A DNA stretch of 64,000 nucleotides from Viola odorata (GCA_963691705.1 OY829545.1:15823569-15887568); one strand, 5' to 3'. Numbered from the stretch's first letter, positions 50,401-63,424 are shown. Notes: generated from the sequence alone by a model not told the origin. A program made the numbers and translations.

Positions 50401-51887
50401 TCATTCAAATATAATTGGTAAAGATGAGTAATTACCTCAGTTTGATATTTTTCTATCACAAAACTTAAACCTAAAATCGAGATCAAATTTCTTATCAATT
50501 GACCAAACACGAAATTCGATGAGCGCCATATCATTTGCAATTTGCTTTTCTGATGTGACAGCCTATTAACGAGCGATGCCTTCATCCCCTCGCATCGCAG
50601 GGAACAAGGGAAGAGTTGAAAGTTTCCAGTTTCCAGTTTCCACTCCCATTGTTTTCGGTAATTGAAAATTTTAAGATTTAATTACCGTATGTACTGGAAT
50701 TAGGGTTCTTGAGCCACTAACCATTCCATAATTAAGGATGCCAGAATGCAAACTTCTGATATATTGATAGATTCAGTGATATCTTCTAAATTTAGTAAAG
50801 CTGTATTCGATTATATAATGCTAGTTACTTAGTCAATTATTTTCCTTAATAAAATAAGCTATTACAGTGTAATTTGGTTGTGATCGATATGATCTTTAGA
50901 TTTTAAGTTCGTCTTTCTTCTTTTCTTTCACCAAAAAATTGAAATTGCAAGTTTGCAACCCTCATGTGAGAAAAATCAGTATCCCAAGTTTTAATCCAGA
51001 AGAGCTTGAAAAATGCTTACACCATCATATTTTAAATACATTCGGGGTGATATAATCTCTCCATATAAAAAAATAATAAATGATAATAATTGAGTTATAT
51101 TTAATTTATCTATTTAAATAAAAGAATAAAATAAAATAAATTATTCATTATCGTATTATTTAAAAATTAACACGTGCCTTTTTATTTAGAAATGTACCGT
51201 ATGATAGGTATAAGTTTTTTTCTGAAAAATGCTTGTGATATTTGGGCATGGAAACATGTAACTCGTTCTTGGGCCTTTTAATTGCCAAGCCTGGAAAATA
51301 TCACGGGCCTGAAAGCAAATGGGCTTTTCAACTAAAATTCTTTCCATTGGGCTTTGGCCTGGATTTCACTGGACAGTAATTTATATATTGTGCAATCCTA
51401 AGTGGCTAAATCCTAAGATAGAAATATTAATTCAGATTTTATTTTATTACTGTTACGAGCATTTTACCTCATTAGCTAAATTAAAATGAACTCAAAATTA
51501 TTTTATGCACGTGAGATGGTGCAGAAGCAAAGATTGGAGATTGGTTCTAAAATGGGCTACTATACTCGTGTGTGGATTTATGGCCCATCTTAACTAAATA
51601 GAAGCCCAGTTCTCAAACCCATATCCAATCCACCTCTCTCTATTCTTGGATCCTCACACTGATTAGACAAAAAGGAAAAAAATAGGGACAACAAGACACT
51701 CTAATTCCTTAATTAAGATTTCGCTGATTCGATCATTTTAATACAAATTTATCCACCATACACTATACAACTCAGTGAGTAACATTCTTAGGGAGAGTCA
51801 ACTTATTATAACAGAGATTAGTTCGAGTTGAGAAGATTTAATTTCTACTTAGCATAAATCTTATCATAACAAAAGAACAAATATATA
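47482..51887. other. PAO5 promoter followed by intergenic DNA
   Basis: The first few hundred bases are the PAO5 leader and promoter. The rest is AT-rich with short frames of no recognisable similarity. Confidence 0.45.
47613..47620 (-). promoter_or_regulatory. candidate TATA box of the polyamine oxidase gene
   Basis: TATAAATT on the minus strand, about 132 bp before the ATG. A second TATA-like word (on the plus strand TATAAAAA) lies at 47601. Confidence 0.5.
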
Positions 51888-52145
51888 CTCCCTTCGGTCC
51901 GAAACAAACGTCGTTTTAGCATTTGCTTTTACTGTTTCGGCACGTATCTTAAAACGGCCGATAGACTCACTATTTGAGACAATTTTGCCCCAAATTTTTT
52001 CTGGGAAGTACGTTAAGGATTAACGTACGTTCACAAAAAATTTCGGATTTTTGAGGTCAAATAGTACCTCATCCGACCTCCTCGATATGCGTTACCTACT
52101 GAATATTGGGATACGAGGAAGTCATTTAAAGTGAATCAGAGGGAG
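51888..52145. mobile_element. Stowaway-type MITE, same family as 32961-33194
   Basis: 258 bp between TA dinucleotides, ends CTCCCTTCGGTCC / CTCCCTCTGATTC. Shares the CACTATTTGA arm words and the central TTAACGTACGTT palindrome with the 33-kb copy, showing common origin. It lies about 300 bp downstream of the 52.4-kb gene's stop. Confidence 0.82.
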
Positions 52146-52446
52146 TATAATAAAAGAAAATAAGAAAGAACAAATATGCACACTAGCAACAATTTCCAAA
52201 ACAGGCAAAGCACCTCTTCACGCACTCTTTTCCCTTTTAACCATTTTTTGTGATTTAACTTCCAAAAACAACTATTTACCACCTTGACCCACCCACCTAA
52301 CCCATTTAACACAACCTGCCACGCCCAGCTGGACTTTCAAATTTTAAAAAAAAACATCTAAAAGACTAAAACCCTAAACCCTACCTAAAAAAGAAACAAA
52401 TAAACTAAAATGAAATTAAAGAACCCACACTGTCCACGTTTTTGTA

Positions 52447-53013
52447 TCACTGGTCAGGACAGTCCTCCTCACCCAGTACCCATGCCAGACAATCATCATC
52501 AACCAACCAATCAGATCCATCATAACCGTCCATCATCATCCCCCCCCCACCACCACCACCACCACGCGCCATAACCCCATCTGTTTCCCACGCGCCACCA
52601 CCCACCCCTCCATTCGACCCCAAACTCCTGATCCCACCCGTATCCACACTCGCCATCACCGACGAGTCCCACTCGGAGAACGATGATCCGCAGCTCTCCT
52701 CGTTGCCGTTGATGGTTATGTACCCACAAGAAGACTGAAAAATCACCGGCGACGAGTATGGGTTGTCGATGAACTTCACCGTCGGCGAAGATGAGGACGA
52801 TGATGACGCGCCTTCCTCTTCTTTGTTGTTGTTGGTTACTTGCAGACACTGGATGACCTCGGTCATTGCTTCGTCGTCCATGGTCAGCCACGCGAGGATG
52901 TCCTCTGCTAGATCGCCACCGTAAGCGACCGCCACTCCCCTCACCTTTTTTGATTCGGCCGTGTCTTCTCCCTCGTAAATCAAGCCCTGTTGTCTCTTTC
53001 TGGTTTCTTCCAT
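52447..53013 (-). CDS. acidic intronless protein of unknown function
   Basis: One exon, 188 aa, starting MEETRKRQQGLIYEGEDTAE. Visible features: a KKVRGVAVAYGGDLAEDILA WLTMDDEAM helix-like segment, a Ser run, a motif FIDNPYSSPVIFQSSCGYIT (about residues 80-99), a Ser/Glu patch SCGSSFSEWDSSVMASVD, a Gly run (about 150-158), and an acidic, Trp-containing tail (DWLVDDDCLAWVLGEEDCPDQ lies at the end). No TM segment or signal peptide. The pattern suggests a small nuclear or cytosolic plant-specific protein, possibly a transcriptional cofactor, but I do not know the family name. A TATA box 46 bp before the ATG supports it being a real gene with a very short leader. Confidence 0.8.
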   Translation of the reverse strand: MEETRKRQQGLIYEGEDTAESKKVRGVAVAYGGDLAEDILAWLTMDDEAMTEVIQCLQVTNNNKEEEGASSSSSSSPTVKFIDNPYSSPVIFQSSCGYITINGNEESCGSSFSEWDSSVMASVDTGGIRSLGSNGGVGGGAWETDGVMARGGGGGGGGMMMDGYDGSDWLVDDDCLAWVLGEEDCPDQ

Positions 53014-53058
53014 AGCCCTGTGGTGGATAATATCATTTTGATTTGATTACATTGGGGA

Positions 53059-53066
53059 TTTATATA
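53059..53066 (-). promoter_or_regulatory. TATA box of the 52.4-kb gene
   Basis: TATATAAA on the minus strand, 46 bp upstream of the ATG. Confidence 0.6.
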
Positions 53067-53776
53067 AAGAGAGGACGTCACCAAAAAATGCGGCTGCGTG
53101 TGTTTTTACCGAATAGTGCTACTCCCACTCCAGATTTTTCTATGGGCACGTTTTCCTATTTCCACTGCTTTATTTTTAGCATTTAGGTAAATTTAATTAT
53201 TTTAAAATGCGGTTCCTTGCTTCTTAGGCCATTCGGTTTTCCTACCTATATGAAAATGAAATGACCCAATGGGATGCGCTTTAGTTTCTTAATTAAATGT
53301 TACTTTAATTTTCCGTGAACCAATCAATAAACATAGGACCACCACCAAACCATCTACTCCGATAATTCAAATTGTCCTGACGAATTAGTTTTGTGTGGAG
53401 TGGTAATAGCAGTATGACTGAGTTGCTATGCAATTTCGAGGGTGTGAGCTCTACAGCTAGTCTGTGATTCCAGGGCCGTCTGATGGAGCATCAACGGGTT
53501 GGAGGATGCAGGGTGCCGATGGGGGACACGTGGATGTGGTGGTGGTACTTAACAGAAAAAGGCGGGATTTTTTTTGGCAGGAGTGGTACGTAGGACAACA
53601 CGAGGAGGAAAGTGGGAAGAAATGCTTTATGTGTCAGGACGACCTGTCGTTGGGAATGCCAAAAGTGTCCTCGTTATACTCCCTCATTTTGGCTTCGACT
53701 TGACTTTTTATTTTACACATTTACCCTCTTCTTCTTCTTTTTTTTCTTTTTTTTTTGGTTTAAAACAAAGAAAAAA
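53067..53776. other. promoter and intergenic DNA
   Basis: Upstream region of the acidic-protein gene, up to the fold-back element. No other gene seen. Confidence 0.45.
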
Positions 53777-55151
53777 CGGGCAAAGGCACACGGGAGTCCC
53801 CACCGTTATTATTTTCATTTTAGTTGGTCCCCAAAACGGTTTTGAGCTCCCGGGGGTATTAGTCACCACAGATCCCCGCCGTCAAATTCGACCCTAACGG
53901 ACACTAACGGCCGTTAACTCTGAATTTTTTATTATTATTTCTGACACTGGCCCCATTTGCTAGATTTTCCAGATTTTTTATTTTCTTAATATCTAAAAAA
54001 ATTAGTTTTATTAATTAATATAAAAATTCCAAAAAAATGTAAAAAATGTAAAAAATGCAAAAAAAATTATAAAAAATCCAAAAAAAATAAACAATTCTGA
54101 AAAATGTAAAAATAACCAAAAAAAAGTTAATTAATCTTAAAATCCAAAAAAAAAATTCCAAAAAAATTAATTAATCCAAAAATCTAGAAAAAAAATGTAA
54201 AATCTAGAAAAATGATAAAAATCCAGAAAAATTGTAAAAATTCCCAAAAGAATAATTTATTTAAAATTCAGAGAAAATGTAAAAATTCCAAAAAAATATA
54301 AAAATAACCAAAAAAGTTAATCAATCTAAAAATTCCAAAAAAAATTTAAAATCCAGAAAAATGATAAAAATCAAAAACAAAATTAATTAATCTAAAAATA
54401 TTTAAAAAATTGTAAAAATTCCAAAAACAATAATTAATCTAAAAATCCAGAAAAAAATGTAAAAATTCCAAAAAAAATAAACAATTCTGAAAAATGTAAA
54501 AATAACCAAAAAAATAATAATTAATCTAACAATCCAGAAAAAAAGGAAAAAATTCCAAAAGGAATTTTTACGGTTTTTATTGGATTTTTTGCATTTTTTT
54601 TGGAATGTTTACATTTTTTCCTGTATTTTTAGATTAATTAATTTTATTTTAATTTTTTATATTTTTTCTGGATTTTTAGATTAATTAACTTTTTGGGTTA
54701 TTTTTACATTTTTGAATTGTTTATTTTTTTTCTAATTTTTACATTTTTTTCTTGATTTTTAGATTAATTAATTTTATTTTGGTTTTTTATCATTTTTTTT
54801 GAATTTTTTACATTTCTTTTCGAATTTTTACTATTTTTTCTAGATTTTTAGAGTTTTTACTTTTTTTTTATAAAATAAATTAACTAATTAATAAAACTAA
54901 TTTTTTAGATATTAAGAAAATAATAAATCTGAAAAAGCTGACGTGTGGGCCCCAGTGTCATGTGCTTTTTCAGAAATAATAATAAAAAATTCAGAGTTAA
55001 CGGTCGTTAGTGTCCGTTAGAGTCGAATTTGACGGCGGGGACCTGTGGTGACTAACGACCTTAACGCCAGGGACCCCCGGGAGCCCAAAACCGTTTTGGG
55101 ACCAACTAAAATGAAAATAATAACGGTGGGGACTCACGGGTGCATTTTCCC
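53777..55151. mobile_element. fold-back Mutator-like element with 9-bp TSD
   Basis: The first ~200 bp recurs inverted at the other end (shared words GAGTCCCCACCG, TTATTATTTTCATTTTAGTT, CGGTTTTG, GTCCCCGCCG, GGACACTAACG). A perfect 9-bp duplication aagaaaaaa flanks it (53768-53776, 55152-55160), the size expected for Mutator transposition. Between the TIRs lie two AT-rich arms, A-rich on the left and T-rich on the right, that also pair with each other, so nearly the whole 1375 bp can fold into one hairpin. No transposase. Confidence 0.88.
53985..54920. repeat. degenerate AT-rich repeats forming the hairpin arms
   Basis: Left arm: many copies of AAAAATCCAGAAAAA / AATGTAAAAATTCC / TTAATTAATCT words with a loose 25-30 bp spacing. 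Right arm from about 54560: their reverse complements (TTTTTACATTTTT, GATTTTTAGATTAATTAA). The turn is near 54555-54570. Confidence 0.8.
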
Positions 55152-55615
55152 AAGAAAAAATTATAAACCTATCCCTAAATGAATCAGCTCGGACATAAAC
55201 TCAAAATGAAGTGAAATCGAGATAATTTTAATAAAATTGTCCGACTTTACAAAATATGATAGATTTAAAAAGAAAAATACAAAACAACGTTATTGGATTC
55301 AAAACAAAACGTCCTTCAATTGAAAGTATGAATTTGTCTTTAACTTTTTCTACTAATAATTTGATTATTCGTTAATGATCTAAGATTCAAGAGTATTCTC
55401 CAAACAACTCCCTTATTTTTTATTTGTTTTTTTCTGTTTTCCAATACAAATTACATTTCTTGAACAACTGTAGAGTTTTTATGGTTTGGTGAATGCTTCT
55501 AGAGTTTCCCTCCCATGAGAAGGATTAGCAACTTTCACGTACTTGTGTGTACAAAAATATTTATTCCTTCCATCCTGACACTGCGTTACATCAACCTGTC
55601 CTAATTCCTATAGGA

Positions 55616-58227
55616 TTACTCAATCTTAACAGAAGAGTAGATCTTGCTCACAAACCAGAAACATGAACAGAAACCAATGGTCCCAGTCAAGACGAAGAAC
55701 ACATATGACCCAATTAGCATGTACCCAAAATAAAGAATGGCCGATACGGCGATACCAACTTTGTAATTTCTAAATTGCTGTAGAAATAGTAGACAGAATA
55801 TAAGAAAAGGTATAGAGCAGAAGAGCCTGAAGTCAAGTAGGATCTCCACCACCAGCGATAATCTTCGCTGCACAGCAGGAAGTAGCATAGGACAATTGAT
55901 ATTTCAGCACAGGTGATGGCCAGGATGATGAAGACTACATATAGGAAACCGAAAATGTAGTAGAATTGATCCAGCCATATTGATGTCAGGACAAAGAATA
56001 GCTCGATGAACACTGCCCCGAATGGAAATATGCCTCCGATAATAATGGACAATGCCGGTTTCATGTACCATGGTTGTGTAGGAATCTGTCTTGGGATTTT
56101 GTTTGTTTTGACAGGATCCTCTGTTGCTGGCTTTTGAATACCTAGATAGCTTCCGAAGAATACCAATGGCACTGATATGCCGAACCATAAGGACACCAGT
56201 ACAAATAGTGTTCCAAAAGGCACTGCTCCGGAAGATTTCTCACCCCAAATTAGGGCATTTAGAACCAAGAAGATCGAAAACAGTATAGCAGGAAACATGA
56301 AGGCTGTCTTGAAAGTGATGATTTTCCAGTCTGTTCCTTTGAACATTTTGCACAAGCGGGCTGCGTAGTATCCTGCGAATCCACAAAAAAACCATTGCTG
56401 TCATTAGGCTGCCGCGTCTGGATGGGGATAGGAAACCCAATAAAGCAAACAGCATAGTGACAAGGGTCATTCCAAAAACTTGGATGCCCGTCCCAACGTA
56501 AACACACAATAAACTGGAGTTGTAAGGTGGCCTGAAAACATCCCCGTGTAGTAATTTCCAGCCTGTTTCATCAGGACGCTCATCTTGGGTTTCCAACTGA
56601 TTGTAGCTGGTAATGTCTCTGTAGATAGTTCTCAACATGATAATAGCCACCATGCCAGAAAGGAAGAGGACACAAACCAAAGAATTGATAATGGAGAACC
56701 AATGTATCCGGTTATTGTTCGTAAGGAGGTATATGTCCCAACGGGACACCCATTTGATTTCACTGGACTGCAGAGTCCATATCCAGGTAAGAACCAATTA
56801 CAAGCAGAGAGACAGATTATGGAAGGTGGAAGGAAGGTATTTACCTCAAAAGTGACATCAAATGTAAAAACTACTTCTGTATCGATGTCAATCGCTTGGG
56901 GAACATTGGCTGCGAGACTTAAACTTTCCCTGCCTGGAACACATGTTAGCAGTTGAGGTTTTTTCTCATCCCACTCCTTGTACTCGTGACGAACACTGTT
57001 CCGAACAACATGTGAGGAAACAAATGTAATCAAATCAATTAAACCGTCAATGTTGAGAACCTACAAGGCATGATTATAAGAAAGTGTGTTCGAATCAGAC
57101 ACGATTACAAAACCTTATTGGAGTGACTTTGAAACCAACAATTCGAGCAGAACTGGTACCAGGATCCTCATGATACATGACTTGGAAGCTTAGGTGGTTA
57201 TTGATGAAATATCTTTCCTCTTTGCTCTGTCACAATTGCAGAGCAACTAGATCACTAATAGAGTAACCCAAGGAAAAATGTAATGTAGCAAGAACATGTT
57301 ATATAGAACTTACTCCAGCGTAAGTTCCTTTAAATCCAACAGGGAAACCATGCTCGTAAGCTTCTGATCCGTCCCTGGTTTGTGCAAGAACTGCAACAGG
57401 GAGATTATCCAGAATCCTGCATATAATTGAGAGATTTAAGGTAAATGAAAGAGACTAGTAGAAAACCTTCAAAAGAAGATTCCAATTGCTACAAAATAAT
57501 CTGCACATACATGTTAACTCGATACTCATCATCAATTTTCTCCTTGAAACTCTTAGCAGAATCGGCATCTAGACTTACCCTGCAAGCAACTTTGCAGAAT
57601 TCTTCCTGTTTCATTTTAATCTGCACAGAAACACAAAAGGTTAAAAATCCACAGCTGCAATCAAATAGTAATGGAATACGGGAAATGCACCAAAAGTTTT
57701 TCAAAACCAATATAAGGTAATGGCTAGTTTAATCCAATTCATGTACAAGTTCCAAACTTTAAGCTCCCAGAAGAAAAAATAATGAAGGGTGGGTGAAAAA
57801 CTGACGGTGTAGACAGAATTCTGGATACGATCACCGTGAAGAACTTCTCCCAGGTTTTCGGCGCTGTTGTTGATTTTGGTTGGCTTGCAGAAATGAAGGG
57901 AATAGTAGTTATATGGAAGCTGTGTCTTGGTGGAATAAAGCTTGTTAACCTTAACTGGAAGTACATCTCCCTGCAGCAAACAACCAACATTAAACAGATT
58001 CTAGAACTAAGGATCGCGACAAAGAGGATTTACGATTACACTACAAGAACAAGAAATGCAGGTTGAGAACATAAGATTAATGTTTGGAAATCGCGAGGGA
58101 CGACTCCAGGTAGATAAAAGGACTGACCCAGTTGGAGTGGTTGCACCAGAGAAACAAGAACAGTAGCAACAAAACCAGGAAATGTCATGGAGATGGTTCT
58201 GTTTCCATCCATGATTCTTACAACCAT
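55616..58227 (-). pseudogene. transmembrane-9 (TMN/nonaspanin) pseudogene
   Basis: Seven exon blocks: 58227-~58094, 57970-57806, 57620-57511, 57416-57314, 57226-57114, 56995-56845, 56767-55616. The order of motifs is that of plant TMN7-like proteins: [135 protein letters not shown]. Three lesions occur: exon 1 has no GT donor after DFQ (reads ACATTA); near 56380-56391 about 11 nt seem lost between MTAMVFLW and [10 protein letters not shown]; and an 8-bp near-duplication (GTATCGCC/GTATCGGC, about 55741-55756) shifts the frame again. Net change is a multiple of three, so the end reads in frame. Family proteins act in the Golgi/endosomes. Function here is probably lost. Confidence 0.85.
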
Positions 58228-59128
58228 TGGTGTTTTGAGTTCATAGAGGAATAGAAATGAACTTTAAATGGAACTGGAATTCTGGAAATCCAGAATGACT
58301 TGGTCCCATTCATGAGTAGACCTGAGTTGGGTATAAGTTACCTGTCCCTGTCAACCACACTTCATACCATTACTGGGAAAAATTAAAGAATAATTTAAGT
58401 TTTCCTTGTACTAATTTGAATGAGCACATGAATTAACTTTGAGTTATGAAATAAATAAATCCTAATCTTGAAAATGAAGCTTTTAATTGCTACTTTGCCT
58501 AACTTGGACGAGCCATAATGCTATTCACTTTTCTTTTCTGGTTATTAAATGCTACAAAGTCAAAACTTAGGCCAATGTAGTCCGGCCCTTATTTAATAGG
58601 GTCTTAATTAGACAGGAAACTAATTGAGTCGCGCCATTCCTGCCATTGATGGTAATTTGCCAAATAAACAGTATGAAATAGCGTTGAAAACTTGGGTTCG
58701 AGGTCCTGCCAAATCCTCGACACCCAGTGATTACAACAAAAAGTACCCACCAGCCCTGTACAGACAGAAAAGGAAAATCCGGATAGTTTAACCAGCCATT
58801 TGATTGATCCACACATCCAATTTGTATGATCTGTAAACTGTCATCATTCTACTAAGACTGACCATGCCATGGTGATGAAAGACTAAACCAAAAGGAGGTC
58901 AAGTTAATTACGCCATGGAATCCATTCTGTTTCAGGAGAGGAACGGTGAATTAAAAATCTCTTAACCTAAATGCCTCAGCCTCTAAACACCTCTATGTTC
59001 AATGCATCTGCATTACATATCCCTTCAATTTCTATCAATCAGTCTTCTCAAAGAAACACAACACAGCTAAATCCTCCTTCAGCTTCTAGTCAGCTCACAC
59101 ACTTTGTTGCTTCTTTTTCTATTCACTT
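58228..59128. other. spacer, no gene seen
   Basis: Lies between the TMN pseudogene start and the MSI4 3' end. The short frames show nothing recognisable. Confidence 0.5.
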
Positions 59129-62100
59129 TCAAGGCTTAGCACAAGAAACCACATGCTCCTTGAACTTCTCAAGCTCCGCCAAAACTTCATCCTCTGGCCT
59201 GTAGATCAAGTCACTCATGCGCCATATCTGCACAGATCATCAAAAAGTTGGATTCAAGCATTTCCTTGGTTCCAATGCTAACTCGCATCTCAAACAATAT
59301 AACAATCACAAGCAACAAAGTGGCCCTCAAAAAAGAGTTGTACCTGCAGCGTGCCACCTCCCCCAGTAGTATCACAGTCGTCAGACACACTAACCACAGT
59401 CCAAGGATCAGATGCATTCCAATGGAAGTCGACAACTTTGTCCCTGAATAAAATGTAAAAAATAGAAGAATATATGAAAGAGTTTCGAGGACTAAAACTC
59501 AAGTATTAAACTGTTGAAGAGACTTCAGCATAAGCAACCATGTAAACTACAACAAAATATCATCACGCTGTTTAGTAGTAGGCACACAAATATGATCTTC
59601 AGGAAATTATGGTTTCCTATTATATTTTTTTAGAAAAACAATTGGTTAGAAACCTGTGCCCGGCATGCTGGAAAAACAATCCTGCAGGAGTATTTGGGGC
59701 CTTAGCTGGGCGCTCTGTTGTTTTACCAACCTGACAAACAAAACAAACAAACAAACAAACATCCATTAACAACCACCGAAGTTTTAAACTACAAGGAGAA
59801 TGTGTAATATAAATAACTGTAAAAGCAAATGAGATGAGCCTTGGAGAACCACAAAAGATCTCTATTCTACGAGGCCTATATCAGTAGCAGCCTTTATGGC
59901 TGAGGACCGTTTTCTTCATGTGTGTGGATAGGAATAGATTTAGGAGAATATCCCTTACATCATGTTTCATTTCCTAGTGTGAATGTTTTGAAATCCACAA
60001 ACACAAAACTAGGTACCATGCAACAAGCATGAAGAACAACACTTCATAGTTCATCTTGACTACATGAAATGAATATAGATGACCAGAGTTAGGACCTTCT
60101 AATCAGCTTCAAGAGAAATAGTCATATTTCATGTTCATAAGAGAATTCCAAGTTAAGAAAAAGTGCATCCATTTTTGTCCTGGCTCCTCTAGTTCCTTTA
60201 GTATCAATTAAACATGGCAAGTGACCTCAGTTGTAGTTTACACGGACAACTTTCAAAGAATGGAGAAGAATCAAGCTCATCCTGGGGTTTGAAGATGCTT
60301 ACCTTGTCATAGTCCCAAATGTTTAAGAGACCATCCTCTGCAGAACTTCCAAAGACCGTTGACTTATTGGGGGCCCACTGCAAGGAAAACAAACTTCTTT
60401 AGCAAAAAATAAGCACTTACGACCAAGAGGTTTACTTGGACAAAGTAAGTAGAACAAATAGTACCTGTACACAGAGAACAGCAGCTTTGTGGCCCTCAAA
60501 TGTGTAGACAGGAGCCCCAACTCCATTAGAAGAGAGATTTCTCCGATCAAACATTCGAACAGAATGATCAGCTGACCTGGATGGCAATTGTAGAGATATA
60601 AGGACCACAGGAACTCCAACAAGCACAACCACAAAAAGCAGCAAAAACAAAACATATAAGAGCATCCCATATGTACCCTGTTAATATAAAGTTATCATCA
60701 TGGGGGTTCCAGTCAACACAGTGAAGATCAGCATCATGAGCTTTTTCAACCTGTTCATCAGTGGAAAATCAAAAAATCTTAAATGTATCAGGATAGTCCC
60801 ATTGCTACTAGTGTTATGGGAGAAAGCAAGTCAAACATGAAAAGTATGTTAACTTAATGAGGTGGAAATTTTGACTTCATGAAAACACCTCATCCCACTG
60901 AATGCAAACAGGATGTCATCCATAAAACAAGGTCAACATTGCATGCTAGTAAAGACAATTCTACATCATGTTCGCAAGTTCACAACTACTAGGAGCCGAA
61001 AATTTAACCACAACTGGAAGGAAAAATAGAAGAGTAAGGGCAACGAACCTTGACAGCTGGGGCAGTGCCAACTCGAGAATCCCACAGTATGAGGCAAGAA
61101 TCATCTCCCACACTACAGAATTCCTGCGCACTTGAATGGACAACATATTTTATCAGAACAAGGCCACATCATGGACCACAATCAAACTGTTTGCTATATA
61201 TACACATGTATAGCAAGATACCTTGATGGGCAGAATGCCACATCTTCGACTGTATCCTCATGCCCCTGGTAGATGCCTCGCGGTCCAACAGAAGGACTAT
61301 CATTACCATCCCCAGCCCTTTTAATAATTGATGCACCAGATGCTGGATTCTTGGTTGGGTCAGAAGCGGCCCCAGTTATATGGTCCTGGATACTCCACAG
61401 TACCACTGATTTGTCCTTCCCTGCAACATAAATAGCCCTATTTAGAATAAGAACTTTGTGAAGATACATGAGCAGACGGTGGACAAACAAGAAAATAACA
61501 CCACCACACTAGCAAATTATTGCATAGGGAGCACACCAAAATGTACTTCCACAAGAGAAAACAAAAGTAAAGTAACAGACTGACAACAAGAATGTCTAAC
61601 AATACAATTCCACTACCGACGAGAGAAAGAGCATCAACAACCACATTTTACCCTTATGGAATGATTACATCATCACAGCTACACTAGTAAGCTTAACTCA
61701 CTCAATGAAAACAACAGATGAGCAGAAGATGCCATCATACCTCCAGAGAGTACATAGGGTTCAGTTGGGCACATCGCAAGAGCAAATTCTGCATTATCTT
61801 GATGTCCAGTCAAAATCTGCAAGAAAAGATCCAGGTAAAAGTGATCAAATTTCCTACAAGAAACAATTAAACAAGCAGTAAGATTCTTCTAACAAATGAC
61901 CATGTAGATAAAAAGAATGGTATATTCACTTGCCAAGAATTTCACAATCCCTTTGGCCACTGGAACACGACCCATGTCTATCTTCCTCTTAAAATACATA
62001 TTTAGTTTTTATATCGAGTAAAAGTATTACCAGGACCCTACTATCACTGAAGTAATGCCAACGCCCAGAAAGTGCCATGACTGAGGATGTAATTTTTTTA

Positions 62101-63424
62101 ATAAATAAACTAGCTAGCCTACCCAGAACCATGAACAAATATGCAACATGTACAAATCAGAAGTCACACCAAATCTGGGCGAGAATTTGTAGCTCCAAGA
62201 ACAGCATGGCGATTAGGCTGCGCTTCAACATCCCATATGAGAACCTGAAATTTGAAAAATGTGAATGCAGGTAACATTAGATATTTCAACAAATAAAATT
62301 TTCTCTTAGGCCAGAAAAGCAAATCAAAAGATAACTAAGGCACTCACATCAGGACTGTCAGTGTGAGTGGCCACTATCTTACTGTTCTGTGGAAGTTCTC
62401 TAATTCTATTCACCTGCAAAAGATACAAACCCTTAGCAAAATTGGGTTTTTCTTCAACATCTTGTGGGAGGTTCCACTAGAGGGGCTCCATAGCATACAC
62501 AGCAAATAGAAAGCTAGATATATTCCACCTCTTATGGTGCAACAGAATGCCACAGTAAATAGCCAGATAATGTCTCTCCATGTGCGGGGGCAAAAGAAAA
62601 ATGTTCCAATCTTTTGGCGGGTTTATGAAAAGATACTGTACACAAGAGTAGCAATCATACCTCTCCAGGATGTATGATGGTCTTGTACTTCTTAACAAAA
62701 GGAGAGCGTGCTTCTTCATTAAACTGAAACAACCATAAATCAAAAGTGTGTACACTAAAACAGTAAAAAATACAAGAACTAACAAGAGAGATCCAATTTT
62801 GCCAATGGAACAACCTAGACGAAAAAGGCAAGAAGCAAGCAAATAACAAAAGAATGACCTGAGAAATATGCTCAGCAGCAGCAACCCTAGGCTTGACAAC
62901 TTCACAGTTGGCAATAACCAAAGTATTGGGAACACTTCCATCCGTCTACATACACACACATAAACGAAAACCCATCAAACTCAACAAACATCCAAAATTT
63001 GCGTACGCAGCATTCAACAAAAAAGACACTGAATCAACCTGCTCAGAAAGGTAAAGGCGCTGGCGATTCTTGTAAGTAGCTTGCTCAAGCTGAGGACCCC
63101 ACCTGAAATGAAAGAAACAGCATGAAATGAAACACAGATCCAAACAAAAACACAACCCTAGAAAGAAGGGGAAGAGGTACCGTACCGGCAAGAGAGGGAA
63201 GGCCAGACAAGGTTGTGGTTGGCGAGCCAGTCGTAGAGGACGGGAACCAAGGATTTCCACTGAGTGTATTTCTCGTCAACGGTAGGTTGTTGGGATCTCT
63301 TGCCTTCCTTCATTTTTGACGGCAGTGGGGTTTGGTCTTTGGTGGTTGCGGCGGCGGTGGCGTCGTCTTTGGGCTTGGGTTTGCGGCCTCGCTTCTTGGG
63401 ACCAGATTGAGCAGGAGGATCCAT
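59129..63424 (-). CDS. MSI4: MSI4/FVE, WD40 histone-binding protein
   Basis: Fifteen exons: 63424-63186, 63102-63039, 62945-62859, 62723-62661, 62413-62348, 62244-62170, 61816-61741, 61420-61222, 61121-61049, 60750-60677, 60576-60465, 60377-60303, 59730-59654, 59443-59344, 59227-59129; 492 aa. A basic N-terminus (GPKKRGRKPKPK, likely nuclear signal) leads to the histone-binding helix region (YTQWKSLVPVLYDWLANHNL then VWPSLSCRWGPQ). WD repeats follow: HTDSPDVLIWDVEAQPNRHA, LSGGKDKSVVLWSIQDH, GDDSCLILWDSR, LTGSADHSVRMFDRRNL, SSAEDGLLNIWDYDKV, and GGGGTLQIWRMSDLIYRPED. This is the MSI4/FVE branch of MSI1-like proteins, a partner of histone deacetylase and DDB1-CUL4/PRC2-type complexes that silences FLC and controls flowering time and cold response in Arabidopsis. 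No lesion was seen. Confidence 0.95.
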
